Of a stretch of 49,505 nt of DNA, positions 39,738 through 47,801 are shown piece by piece. The stretch's first letter is position 1. Every line of letters begins with the position of its first letter. The DNA is taken from assembly GCA_020025545.1 (NCBI GenBank), contig JAHHRX010000012.1, positions 1-49,505 of the forward strand. Direction: 5' to 3'. A program made the translations under genes and the position numbers. Below the pieces are notes generated by a model. The model did no database searches and was not told the DNA's origin. It saw nothing but the letters and a program-made list of their open reading frames with translations. The DNA comes from Oscillospiraceae bacterium. GTDB taxonomy: Bacteria > Bacillota > Clostridia > Oscillospirales > Oscillospiraceae.

Positions 39738-40789
39738 CTACAAAAAGAGACTATCCTGGAATTGATTTTTTTAAGTTGATTGCTGCCTGCCTCGTGGTGC
39801 TGCTCCATACGGTGGAGACTACGGCTTGGTACCCATCTGAGATCAAATATGTATTTACCCGACTGGCGGTTCCTTTTTTCTTTATTACATCCGGATTTTT
39901 CTTCTACAAGGGTTTGGATTGCTCTGAGAATCCAAGAGAATACCTGATCAAGTACGAAAAGAATCTGCTCAGGATTTTCTCCATTTGGGCACTGCTGATT
40001 TATTCTCCCTTTACCATTGGCGCTTATGTCGGCAAGTATGCCAATGCCAATCCCCTTATGTTGATTGGGACACTTTTCAGACGGATCTTTGTCATCGGCC
40101 CGGGGCCTTACTGGTATCTGATCGCACTCATGTGGTCCGCACTTTTCCTGTACTTCTGTTACAGAAAAGGAGCAAATTGGCTACTTTCCTTTGGTATTGT
40201 CTTCGGACTGATTTTGGAAGTATTATATTCCTGCTGTCAAGGGGTCTTGGCACAGTTTACGATCTTCAGGTTGTTTTTTAAGTTGGTTTACGGTGTGTTC
40301 TCCTGGGAATACAATTTTCTGATGTTCGGTATTCCATTTATGGGAATTGGCTATTTAATTTCTCAAAAGGAATGGGAACTGTCTACCGGAAAAGCTGCAG
40401 TACTACTGCTTCTGGCAACTGTCCTGAGCGCCCTGGAGTATAATCTTCCGCTCATTTTTCCCTCAGCATTCTGGGAAAAGAACCACATTACCTTTGCTTT
40501 TATCCTGCAGGGGGTTTCCTATTTTATGCTGGCAAAAAGCCTGAAAGTCCGTTTTGAAACGGAAGTTGCTCTTAACTGCCGTCAGCTTAGCGCTTTCATT
40601 TATTTCCTGCACACTATTGTGTTGTATAATATTCTCAATCCGTTGATGGATCGATATACTAATTTTGCCACTTACAGTGGTACTATGATTGCCCCCAAAG
40701 TTCTGGTGGTACTGGCTGTCTGTGCGGCCTGTTTCTGGGCAATTAAGAAAGCAAACAACAAATATCTGAATCTGCTGCTGAATGGCTGA
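39734..40789 (+). CDS. Acyltransferase 3 family membrane protein
   Basis: A 351-residue integral-membrane acyltransferase (Acyl_transf_3), typically O-acetylating a sugar of the polysaccharide. Near the N-terminus DFFKLIAACLVVLLHTVE provides the catalytic histidine and RLAVPFFFITSGFFFYKG carries the conserved arginine. About ten membrane helices follow. The start ATG overlaps the stop of the previous glycosyltransferase (ATGA), indicating coupled translation. The acyl donor, expected to be acetyl-CoA or succinyl-CoA, cannot be told from sequence. The catalytic histidine is in its usual place, so it should be active. Confidence 0.9.
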   Translation: MTTKRDYPGIDFFKLIAACLVVLLHTVETTAWYPSEIKYVFTRLAVPFFFITSGFFFYKGLDCSENPREYLIKYEKNLLRIFSIWALLIYSPFTIGAYVGKYANANPLMLIGTLFRRIFVIGPGPYWYLIALMWSALFLYFCYRKGANWLLSFGIVFGLILEVLYSCCQGVLAQFTIFRLFFKLVYGVFSWEYNFLMFGIPFMGIGYLISQKEWELSTGKAAVLLLLATVLSALEYNLPLIFPSAFWEKNHITFAFILQGVSYFMLAKSLKVRFETEVALNCRQLSAFIYFLHTIVLYNILNPLMDRYTNFATYSGTMIAPKVLVVLAVCAACFWAIKKANNKYLNLLLNG

Positions 40790-40808
40790 TTTAGTTCAGG
40801 AGGGTATC

Positions 40809-41690
40809 ATGGCAACTTTAACTGTTTTTACACCGGCATATAACCGGGCTCATACATTACCCAGGACTTACGAATCTCTTAAAAATCAGGATTGCCATGA
40901 TTTTGTTTGGCTGATTGTTGATGATGGTTCATCTGACAATACGTCAGAGTTGGTAAGAAAATGGCAAAATGCAGAAAACGAGTTTCAAATTCGTTATATC
41001 CATAAGGAAAACGGAGGAATGCATACAGCTCATAATGTTGCATACGAAAACATTGATACGGAACTGAATGTCTGTATTGATTCGGATGACATGCTGGCTG
41101 AAAATGCGGTTTCTCTGATTCTCAATAAATGGAAAGCGGTAAAAGATAAGGGGTATGCTGGAATCATTGCATTGGATGCCGATATGGAAGGAAATATAAT
41201 CGGAAAAGGATTTCCGGATGGATTAACAGAGACAACGCTGATGGGCTATTATGCCGCCGGAGGGGCAGGGGATAAAAAACAGATCTACCGGACGGATGTA
41301 ATCAATTCATATCCGCCGTACCCTGTATTCGAGGGAGAAAAATATGTGGCATTGGCCTATAAGTATCGTCTGATTGATCAGGACTATCGGCTGGCCGTTT
41401 TGAATGAAGTTGTCTGTAATGTTGACTATCAGGAAGATGGACACAGCCACGGGATGTGGAAGGAATATGTGCGAAGCCCCAGGGGCTTTGCATTCTGGAG
41501 AAAGGTCTGTATGCAGTATCCGGAGTCCCCAAAACGGAAGCTGGTGGATTGCGTCCATTATGTTTCCAGCAGTATTCTTGCAAAGGACCGTAAGTTTATT
41601 TCACAGTCCCCCTGTAAACTGCTCACGTTGTTGTCCGTACCTCTTGGTGCGCTTTTGACTGTTTATATCAAAAAGAAAGCAAGAAATTGA
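40809..41690 (+). CDS. Glycosyltransferase family 2 protein
   Basis: A 293-residue GT-A enzyme. VFTPAYNRAHTLPRTYESL is the N-terminal nucleotide-binding start, WLIVDDGSSDNTSELV holds the first aspartates, and NVCIDSDDMLAENAV is the DxD-like metal site (about residues 85-92). FEGEKYVALAYKYRLIDQDYRLAVLNEVVCNVDYQEDGHS follows. The C-terminal hydrophobic tail may touch the membrane. The start at 40809 has CAGGAGGGT upstream; the in-frame ATG at 40782 overlaps the acyltransferase. The sugar and linkage are unknown. Confidence 0.92.
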   Translation: MATLTVFTPAYNRAHTLPRTYESLKNQDCHDFVWLIVDDGSSDNTSELVRKWQNAENEFQIRYIHKENGGMHTAHNVAYENIDTELNVCIDSDDMLAENAVSLILNKWKAVKDKGYAGIIALDADMEGNIIGKGFPDGLTETTLMGYYAAGGAGDKKQIYRTDVINSYPPYPVFEGEKYVALAYKYRLIDQDYRLAVLNEVVCNVDYQEDGHSHGMWKEYVRSPRGFAFWRKVCMQYPESPKRKLVDCVHYVSSSILAKDRKFISQSPCKLLTLLSVPLGALLTVYIKKKARN

Positions 41691-41700
41691 GGATATGATG

Positions 41701-42240
41701 ATGAATTCTAGCTTCAAAGACGATTACCTTCGTATGACAGGAACAGAGTACAGAGTGGGCATTAAAAGTGTGATACAGATACTGTTTTCGTTTCAGATCC
41801 GTTATGTTCGGCTCTGGAGGAAGGCTAATCAGAAAATGACAGTATTGAGAAAGCTTCGCCTTCTGCGTTATGCAAGAAAATACGGATTAGAGATTTCACC
41901 TGGTGCGAAAATCGGAAAGGGCCTTTATCTGGGGCATCCATACAATATTACGGTGGCATCTGGTGTTGTCCTGGGAAATAATGTAAATCTTCATAAGGGA
42001 TGTACCATTGGACGGGAAAACCGGGGAGCACGGGAAGGCGTCCCCACCATCGGCAGCTGCGTTGCAGTGGGCATCAATGCAACCGTGATCGGTAATATTC
42101 ATATTGGAAATGATGTGATGATCGCACCCAATTCCTTTGTGAATTTTAATGTGCCAGACCACTCAGTTGTTGTTGGAAATCCTGGTGTCATTCATCAAAA
42201 AGAAGAAGCGACAACGGGATATATCGCATTTAAAGTATAA
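41701..42240 (+). CDS. Serine O-acetyltransferase-like hexapeptide-repeat acetyltransferase
   Basis: A 179-residue left-handed beta-helix acetyltransferase. After a helical N-terminus rich in Arg and Lys, the hexapeptide repeats start at about residue 65 (ISPGAKIGKGLYLGHPYNITVASGVVLG) and include CTIGREN, VAVGINATVIGNIHIGNDVMIAPNSFV and VVGNPGVIH. This is the layout of CysE-like enzymes found in capsule loci, which probably acetylate a sugar rather than serine. Three ATGs in a row (41695, 41698, 41701) are possible; the third is best placed for the GAGG site at 41689-41692. Confidence 0.85.
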   Translation: MNSSFKDDYLRMTGTEYRVGIKSVIQILFSFQIRYVRLWRKANQKMTVLRKLRLLRYARKYGLEISPGAKIGKGLYLGHPYNITVASGVVLGNNVNLHKGCTIGRENRGAREGVPTIGSCVAVGINATVIGNIHIGNDVMIAPNSFVNFNVPDHSVVVGNPGVIHQKEEATTGYIAFKV

Positions 42241-42255
42241 TAAGGAGGTGCTTGT

Positions 42256-42975
42256 ATGATTCCAAAGGTTATTCATTACTGCTGGTTCGGCAGAAAACCA
42301 AAGCCAAAACTAGCGGAAAAATGCATTGCCAGCTGGAAGAAATACTGCCCAGATTATGAGATTATCGAGTGGAACGAAGATAATTTTGACGTAAATCAAT
42401 ATGCATATACAAAATTCTGTTATGACAACAAACTCTGGGCTTATTTAAGCGACTTTGTTCGTCTGGAAGTTGTATTTAATCATGGCGGAATTTATTTTGA
42501 TACAGATGTGGAAGTCATCCGCACTTTTGATGATTTACTGAAATATGATGCGTTTTATGGTTTTGAAAATGCCAGCAATCTTGCTTCTGGACTGGGCTTT
42601 GGTGCTGTAAAAAACCATAGATCACTGGAAATGATGCGTAATGCCTATTTGGCTATGGAGCCAGATCAGGGAGGAAAGTATACAATGGTTGGCTGTCCCC
42701 GCCTGAATACAGACGCACTGAAGAAGTATGGGATTACTGTTAATGGCCAGGAACAATGCGTGGGGAATGTGAAGATCCTTCCTGTAGAGTGCCTGAATCC
42801 ATATGATGACGCCACCGGAAGACTGAATAAAACGGATAAAACATATTCAATCCACTGGTTCGCGAAAAGCGCATTAAGCAGAAAAACAATTTTGATCTCA
42901 AAACTTACAAGACCGTTTCACCGTCTTTTCGGACCGAACTGTTTTAATTGGCTTAAGCCGCTGCTTAGACGATGA
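42256..42975 (+). CDS. Glycosyltransferase family 32 (capsular polysaccharide) protein
   Basis: A 239-residue GT-A enzyme of the GT32/Gly_transf_sug (DXD) family. KVIHYCWFGRKPKP opens the nucleotide-binding part. ASDFVRLEV-type sequence (AYLSDFVRLEVVFNHGGIYFDTDVEVI) carries the DxD motif as FDTDVEV at about residues 77-83. IHWFAKSAL near the C-terminus supplies a conserved histidine. GGIYFDTDVE is the family hallmark. The ATG at 42256 has a perfect AAGGAGGTG site. The sugar is unknown. Confidence 0.92.
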   Translation: MIPKVIHYCWFGRKPKPKLAEKCIASWKKYCPDYEIIEWNEDNFDVNQYAYTKFCYDNKLWAYLSDFVRLEVVFNHGGIYFDTDVEVIRTFDDLLKYDAFYGFENASNLASGLGFGAVKNHRSLEMMRNAYLAMEPDQGGKYTMVGCPRLNTDALKKYGITVNGQEQCVGNVKILPVECLNPYDDATGRLNKTDKTYSIHWFAKSALSRKTILISKLTRPFHRLFGPNCFNWLKPLLRR

Positions 42976-42995
42976 CATTAAAGGGAGGAAGCTAA

Positions 42996-43862
42996 ATGCT
43001 AAAGAGAACCGGCTTGTATGCAGAGAGCTGGAATGTAGCTTGGAGAAGAAAAGCAAAGGGCTCTATTCTAAAAGACCAGCAGACTCCGTTTGTGGTTATT
43101 CCCAATTCATTTCGTTACTGGGCAGCAGATCCCTTTTTCTTCGAGCACAATGGGGATACATATATTTTTGCGGAGCTTTATGACTATGTCCTTTGCCACG
43201 GTACTCTGGGGTACTGTAAGCTGCAGGACAATAAAGTTACAAAGTGGAAAAAAGTGATTCAGGAGCCCTATCATCTCTCCTATCCCTGCATCAGAGAATA
43301 CGGTGACAGTATTTACATCATGCCCGAATCTGGCGCAGATAAAAGCCTTTATATTTATAAAGCAGTAGATTTTCCTGATCACTGGGAAAAGCAGAAAGTT
43401 CTTCGCGATAATGTTGTATATGGAGATACGACACCTTTTTTACATAAAGATCATCCCTGGGCACTAACCTATGATGTGAAGGATGAATATAAGCTTCTTC
43501 TGATTGATCTGAAGAATCAAAAGGAGGATACGCTTATAGGAGACGGCAATCCTAAGCTGCAGAGACCCGCAGGAAGTCTTTTTCTTGCGGACGATGTATT
43601 GATGAGACCGGCACAGATCTGTGAGCATGATTATGGTGAGGGCTTGGTATTTTATCAGATTCAATTTGACGATGATCAGAATTACAAGGAAACTGAAATT
43701 AAAAGGCTTGCGCCGAATGATCTGGTCCTCTCCGGAAATCTGATTCGAGACGGTATTCACACCTATAATGCAACGGATAATTACGAGGTAATTGATATAA
43801 AGACCAGAAGATTTAATATTTTAAATTTTATGTTTAGAATTCTTGGAAAGATCAGAAGGTGA
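42996..43862 (+). CDS. GINT1-N-like beta-propeller protein of the EPS locus
   Basis: A 288-residue soluble protein. WAADPFFFEHNGDTYIFAEL (about residues 45-64), YHLSYPCIREYGDSIYIMPES and YGDTTPFLHKDHPWALTYD repeat a strand-turn-strand pattern typical of five-bladed beta-propellers (GH43/68-like). This fold is known in the N-terminal domain of plant glucosamine inositolphosphorylceramide transferase GINT1. Many bacterial capsule loci carry the domain alone; its activity is not established. The aspartates and glutamates of the putative central site are present (D48, E63, D155). It starts 20 bases after the GT32 gene and overlaps the following gene by 4 bases. Confidence 0.75.
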   Translation: MLKRTGLYAESWNVAWRRKAKGSILKDQQTPFVVIPNSFRYWAADPFFFEHNGDTYIFAELYDYVLCHGTLGYCKLQDNKVTKWKKVIQEPYHLSYPCIREYGDSIYIMPESGADKSLYIYKAVDFPDHWEKQKVLRDNVVYGDTTPFLHKDHPWALTYDVKDEYKLLLIDLKNQKEDTLIGDGNPKLQRPAGSLFLADDVLMRPAQICEHDYGEGLVFYQIQFDDDQNYKETEIKRLAPNDLVLSGNLIRDGIHTYNATDNYEVIDIKTRRFNILNFMFRILGKIRR

Positions 43863-44953
43863 TTTTCATCAAACGAATATTTATGATTGGTTTCAGTACA
43901 GATAAAGGTGGCGTGGAATCCTATATAAAAAATCTGGTTAGCAATCTGCCCAAGGAAGAATATGAAGTTATTTTACACTGGCCAGAAATGACAATAGATG
44001 GCAAAAAGTGGATTATGCCGGTTAATCGGCATAATCCATTTAAGTATTATTCCTTCTGGAAGAAATTCTACAGAGAAAACCATTTCGATGCAGTCTATTT
44101 TAACACCTGCGATATTATGAGTATAGATCCGATGATTTTCGCCAAGCAGGCGGGAATTCCTGTTCGTATTTTTCATTCTCATAATGCCGGAAACCAAATG
44201 GCAATCGGCGGTAGGCTGGACAGCTTCCATAAGTTTACTGAAAAATGGAATAAAAAGCATATTAAGAAATTTGCTACGGATTTACTGGCATGTTCGGAAG
44301 CTGCTGGCGACTGGATGTTCGGCGGTCATAGTTACTCGATAATCAAGAACGGAATCACTCTATCTCGTTACACATATAGTCAGCAGTATCGGCAGCAGTG
44401 CAGACAGAAGTTAGGTGCTTCTGATGAATTTTTGATTGGCTGTGTAGGACGGTTGGATCCTCAGAAGAACCCTTTCTATATGCTGGATGTGGCTGGCAAG
44501 CTGCGTACACAAAATACATCCTTCAAGATCGTCATGATCGGAGATGGAGAGTTGCGTGAGAAGTTTAAGAATGAGATTGCCGCAAGAGGCCTGTCTAAGT
44601 ATTTCTGTCTGGTGGGTGCTGTAGACAATGTAAATGAGTGGATGTCTGCTTTGGACTGCCTTGTGATGCCCTCCCTATTTGAGGGACTTCCCTTTGTCCT
44701 AGTCGAAGCTCAGGCCGCAGGCCTTTCTTGTGTAGTGTCTTCCAATGTCTCTCGGGAAGCAGATCTGACAGGACTTGTCAGCTATGTGGAACTTGAAGCC
44801 GGTGCAGAGAAATGGACAGAGGAGATTCTCTGCACTGCAGGAAAAGAGCGACCTGATACCAGTCAGCAGCTGATCGATGCAGGCTACTCTATTGAATCTA
44901 CAGCTAAGAAAGTGACAGAGATTATCGAAAATCGACTCCGTCAGGGTGTTTAA
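43859..44953 (+). CDS. Glycosyltransferase family 1/4 protein, paralogue of the 38637 gene
   Basis: A 364-residue GT-B enzyme. MIGFSTDKGGVESYIKNLVSNL is the acceptor-side start, RIFHSHNAGNQMAIGG follows, and the donor domain has IGCVGRLDPQKNPFYML and the motif PSLFEGLPFVLVEAQAAGLS (E-x7-E type). It shares order, spacing and wording of motifs with the gene at 38637-39737. The GTG at 43859 overlaps the previous TGA (GTGA); an ATG at 43883 is the alternative if the extra eight residues are unreal. Its sugar is unknown. Confidence 0.92.
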   Translation: MIFIKRIFMIGFSTDKGGVESYIKNLVSNLPKEEYEVILHWPEMTIDGKKWIMPVNRHNPFKYYSFWKKFYRENHFDAVYFNTCDIMSIDPMIFAKQAGIPVRIFHSHNAGNQMAIGGRLDSFHKFTEKWNKKHIKKFATDLLACSEAAGDWMFGGHSYSIIKNGITLSRYTYSQQYRQQCRQKLGASDEFLIGCVGRLDPQKNPFYMLDVAGKLRTQNTSFKIVMIGDGELREKFKNEIAARGLSKYFCLVGAVDNVNEWMSALDCLVMPSLFEGLPFVLVEAQAAGLSCVVSSNVSREADLTGLVSYVELEAGAEKWTEEILCTAGKERPDTSQQLIDAGYSIESTAKKVTEIIENRLRQGV

Positions 44954-44954
44954 T

Positions 44955-45605
44955 ATGAATGTTTTCAAAAGGGCTTTCAACAAAGTTAGAAATACGGTAT
45001 GGAAAAGAAACAGAGACAGGAGGAATCAGGAGAACCGCCAGCGCTTGACAGAGCGGGCAAGAACGGCATCCATCCTCTCTTGCAACTGCACCGGAGGAAT
45101 TCTCTCCCATGATCTTGGACTACAGTTTCTGTCCCCTACGGTTAATCTCTTTATGCGTGCAGAAGATTTTATCAAATTTTGTGAACATCTCCGGGAGTAT
45201 CTGGAAATTGATGCGTTTGTGGAATGTACCGATCCGGAAGTGATTGGCAACCGAACCTATCCCATTGGATACCTAGGCGATCTTACAGTGTTCTTCGTCC
45301 ACTATCACTCTCTGGAAGAAGCCCAGGAGAAGTGGAATCAGAGAAAGAAACGGATCAACTTTGATAATATTGTGATCCTGAATACAGACCGTGAGGGCAT
45401 GACCGAGGAACTAAAAGACCGTTTTGAAGCCCTTTCCTATAAGAAAGTTATGTTCACACATCTGCCGGATGATAAGCATGAAAGCTGCTTTTATATCCGG
45501 GGATATGAAACAGAGCCCAGTGTTGGCATTATTACAGACCATTCCAGCTGGGATGGAACACGTCCAGTGGATCAGTTTGACTATATAACCTTTATTAACC
45601 AATAA
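44955..45605 (+). CDS. DUF1919 domain-containing protein (EPS locus)
   Basis: A 216-residue soluble protein of the DUF1919 family, found in capsule and EPS clusters. A basic N-terminal tail is followed by the family pattern SILSCNCTGGILSHDLGLQFLSPTVNLF, then YPIGYLGDLTVFFVHYHSLEEAQEKWNQRKKRI and NIVILNTDREGM. The Cys in CNCTGG and the following His and Asp are strictly kept in the copies I know, suggesting a catalytic role, possibly in transfer of a substituent. No activity is established. The gene starts 1 base after the glycosyltransferase. A 209-base non-coding gap follows. Confidence 0.85.
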   Translation: MNVFKRAFNKVRNTVWKRNRDRRNQENRQRLTERARTASILSCNCTGGILSHDLGLQFLSPTVNLFMRAEDFIKFCEHLREYLEIDAFVECTDPEVIGNRTYPIGYLGDLTVFFVHYHSLEEAQEKWNQRKKRINFDNIVILNTDREGMTEELKDRFEALSYKKVMFTHLPDDKHESCFYIRGYETEPSVGIITDHSSWDGTRPVDQFDYITFINQ

Positions 45606-45814
45606 TATGGTTGGGAGATTATGGAATAATGAGTAAAATTAAGTGATGCGATGGTGCAAAAGGGCTGGGATGTAATTTATTTCTGTTTTATGGAATGCAT
45701 AGGGGTGTTATTGTTTGATCTTTCTTTTGCGTCTTCGGAAACATGAAATTGAAATTATTGATGGTGGTCTGCAGTCCGTTTTGCTTGAGTAAAACAAAAA
45801 CAGGAGCCTCAGTT
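45606..45814. other. 209-bp gap with a possible gene remnant
   Basis: No intact gene. An open stretch without a start codon, from about 45644 to a TGA near 45745, reads like protein (AMVQKGWDVIYFCFMECIG) but is not identifiable. This may be the scar of a lost gene between the DUF1919 and glycosyltransferase genes. Confidence 0.3.
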
Positions 45815-46762
45815 ATGATTAGTATTATTGTTCCCATCTATAATGTAGAAAAATATCTAGAAAAGTGCATTGAAAGTATTTTGAATCAGACCTATCGGGA
45901 TTTAGAAGTGATTCTGGTGGATGACGGATCTCCGGATGGTAGTCCCGCAATCTGTGATCGTTATGCGGCACAGGATTCTAGAATTCGTGTGATTCATCAG
46001 ATAAATGCCGGAGTTTCCGCTGCCAGAAATGCAGGCTTGTTGGCAGCAAAGGGAACCTACATAGGGTTCATAGACCCAGATGACTTTGTAGCACCGAAAA
46101 TGTATGAAAAAATGGTGAGTGCTATCGAGGAGTCCCGGTCAGAGCTTGCCATTTGCGGCTATGAATACTATGACGAAGAATATGCTGTGGATGAAAAGCG
46201 GAGATACCCGGTAAAGCCGAACGAAGTAATCAGCCGGAAGGAGCTGATGCGTCGGATGTCGGATATGCCGCCTACAGTACGCCATGGTGTGGTGAATAAG
46301 CTCTTTACAAAATCCGCGCTGAAAGGTCTGACTTTTCAGGAGGGACTGCGCTCTTCGGAAGATGTGCTGTTCCTGACTGCATATATGGAAAGAGTAAAAA
46401 CAGCGGTGTTTGTCCATGCTCCTCTTTACTGTAATCTGGTGCGGCAGGGCAGCGCCACTCACGGCGGCCTGAATATTCAGAGCCTGGCAGATTCTTTTGC
46501 TGCTCATGAAAAGATGTACCGCACCATTGTAGATACCTATCCGGATCTGAAGGACCACAGCCTGGCCTTTTTGCTGGATGTATGCTTGCTTAAGTATAAT
46601 GAGGCAAAGGGCAAGCTCAGCTCTCTGAATCATGAGAGTAGAGCAGATGCTTCTGCCAGAATGACGGATATGCGGAAATTTATTAAACGTATGGCCCGGC
46701 AGGCATTATTTAATCGGGAGATTTTCTGGAAAACTCGGATCAGTTACTTTTTTGTAAAGTGA
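45815..46762 (+). CDS. Glycosyltransferase family 2 protein
   Basis: A 315-residue GT-A enzyme. ISIIVPIYNVEKYLEKCIESI is the classical GT2 start, VILVDDGSPDGSPAICD gives the first aspartates, and GTYIGFIDPDDFVAPKMYE gives the DxD-type site at about residues 88-92. The C-terminal half has EGLRSSEDVLFL, the acid-base region, and YCNLVRQGSATHG. The start at 45815 has an AACAGGAGCC site; the in-frame ATG at 45743 lacks one and would add a 24-residue hydrophobic lead. The sugar and linkage are unknown. Confidence 0.92.
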   Translation: MISIIVPIYNVEKYLEKCIESILNQTYRDLEVILVDDGSPDGSPAICDRYAAQDSRIRVIHQINAGVSAARNAGLLAAKGTYIGFIDPDDFVAPKMYEKMVSAIEESRSELAICGYEYYDEEYAVDEKRRYPVKPNEVISRKELMRRMSDMPPTVRHGVVNKLFTKSALKGLTFQEGLRSSEDVLFLTAYMERVKTAVFVHAPLYCNLVRQGSATHGGLNIQSLADSFAAHEKMYRTIVDTYPDLKDHSLAFLLDVCLLKYNEAKGKLSSLNHESRADASARMTDMRKFIKRMARQALFNREIFWKTRISYFFVK

Positions 46763-46974
46763 GCTAATATGAAAAAATATTCGAGAACTTTTGGGGCATG
46801 TAAGAACTTTCTGATCATTATAGCTTTTTAGAGTGTGCGATGCATGAGAAAGTATTATTTTAAAGAGGGTTTCCTGGAGGATTCTTCTTTGTACCCTTAT
46901 TTTGATGGCAGAAATCCCTGTAATCAGAGGTAATATATAAAATAAAGCATAGAGAATGATGGAGAGTCTTGAAT
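46763..46974. other. 212-bp gap with tiny ORFs
   Basis: Two very short frames only: 46769-46831 (20 codons) and 46844-46933 (29 codons, MRKYYFKEGFLEDSSLYPYF). Neither has a ribosome site I would trust. The second reads like a degraded protein end. Confidence 0.3.
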
Positions 46975-47784
46975 ATGGATAATGAAGTTCGTCTAATACA
47001 GTTAAAGTGTTTGGAAATCCTTGGATTTGTGGATTCTATTTGCAGAAAGCATGGGATTCAGTATTCTCTCTGCGGCGGAAGTGTGGTTGGTGCTCATCTT
47101 TATAATGGGTGTCTACCCTGGGATGATGACATTGACCTCATGATGACTCGGGAAAACTATAATCATTTTCTTGATATCGTTCAATCGGAGCTGCCCGCGG
47201 GTTTTTCCGTACATAACTTTCAGTTCAGTGATGATTACCAGTCTCTGTTTACAAAAATAGTCAATGATCAGACAACATTAGTTCAGCAGGATGGGACCAT
47301 TTCCGGAGTATTTCTGGATATTACTGTTTATGACAAAATTCCTGATAACTGGAAATCGAAAATAGATATTTTCCTCTGGAAGGTTTCTCAGGTGGTGACT
47401 ATCGGTCAAATCGAAGGTAACTCCGTGAAGACAAGATGCAGAAATCTTCTGCTCTCGGTCATCCCTCTACTGCATAACAAGAGAAAGTATTTGAAATTTT
47501 TCCAAAAATGGGTGGAAAAGTTATCTAATACAAAGAATTACCACTATTCTGAGCTCTTCGGCGCATACTGCAATACGAAACCTTATGCACCTGAAATATA
47601 TGAACACTACAGTGAAATTGAGTTCGAGGGAAGAAAATTCATGATTGTTCGAGATTATGTGAAGTATCTGGAGACTCGGTATAACCGCACAGATTTCAGA
47701 GAACCCAAAGAAAAACAGGTGGCACCACATTTTCAATATGTCAATCTCGAACTTCCCTACAGGGATTATGTATCGCATTCCTGA
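46975..47784 (+). CDS. LicD family phosphotransferase
   Basis: A 269-residue LicD/nucleotidyltransferase-fold protein. The family hallmark is SLCGGSVVGAHLYNGCLPWDDDIDLMMTR (about residues 32-60), with the D-D-D-I-D metal site. FLDITVYDKIPDN carries the third aspartate. LicD proteins attach phosphocholine or other phospho-groups, such as glycerol-phosphate or ribitol-phosphate, to cell-surface glycans. No choline kinase or CDP-choline gene lies here, so the substituent is open. The ATG at 46975 has GATGGAGAG upstream; the TTG at 46969 is also possible. Confidence 0.92.
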   Translation: MDNEVRLIQLKCLEILGFVDSICRKHGIQYSLCGGSVVGAHLYNGCLPWDDDIDLMMTRENYNHFLDIVQSELPAGFSVHNFQFSDDYQSLFTKIVNDQTTLVQQDGTISGVFLDITVYDKIPDNWKSKIDIFLWKVSQVVTIGQIEGNSVKTRCRNLLLSVIPLLHNKRKYLKFFQKWVEKLSNTKNYHYSELFGAYCNTKPYAPEIYEHYSEIEFEGRKFMIVRDYVKYLETRYNRTDFREPKEKQVAPHFQYVNLELPYRDYVSHS

Positions 47785-47801
47785 GATAATCGGAGGAAAC
47801 A

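Noticed and set aside
46975..47784. LicD protein taken as proof of phosphocholine decoration
   Set aside because: No choline uptake, choline kinase or CDP-choline gene is in the window, and LicD proteins transfer several phospho-groups.
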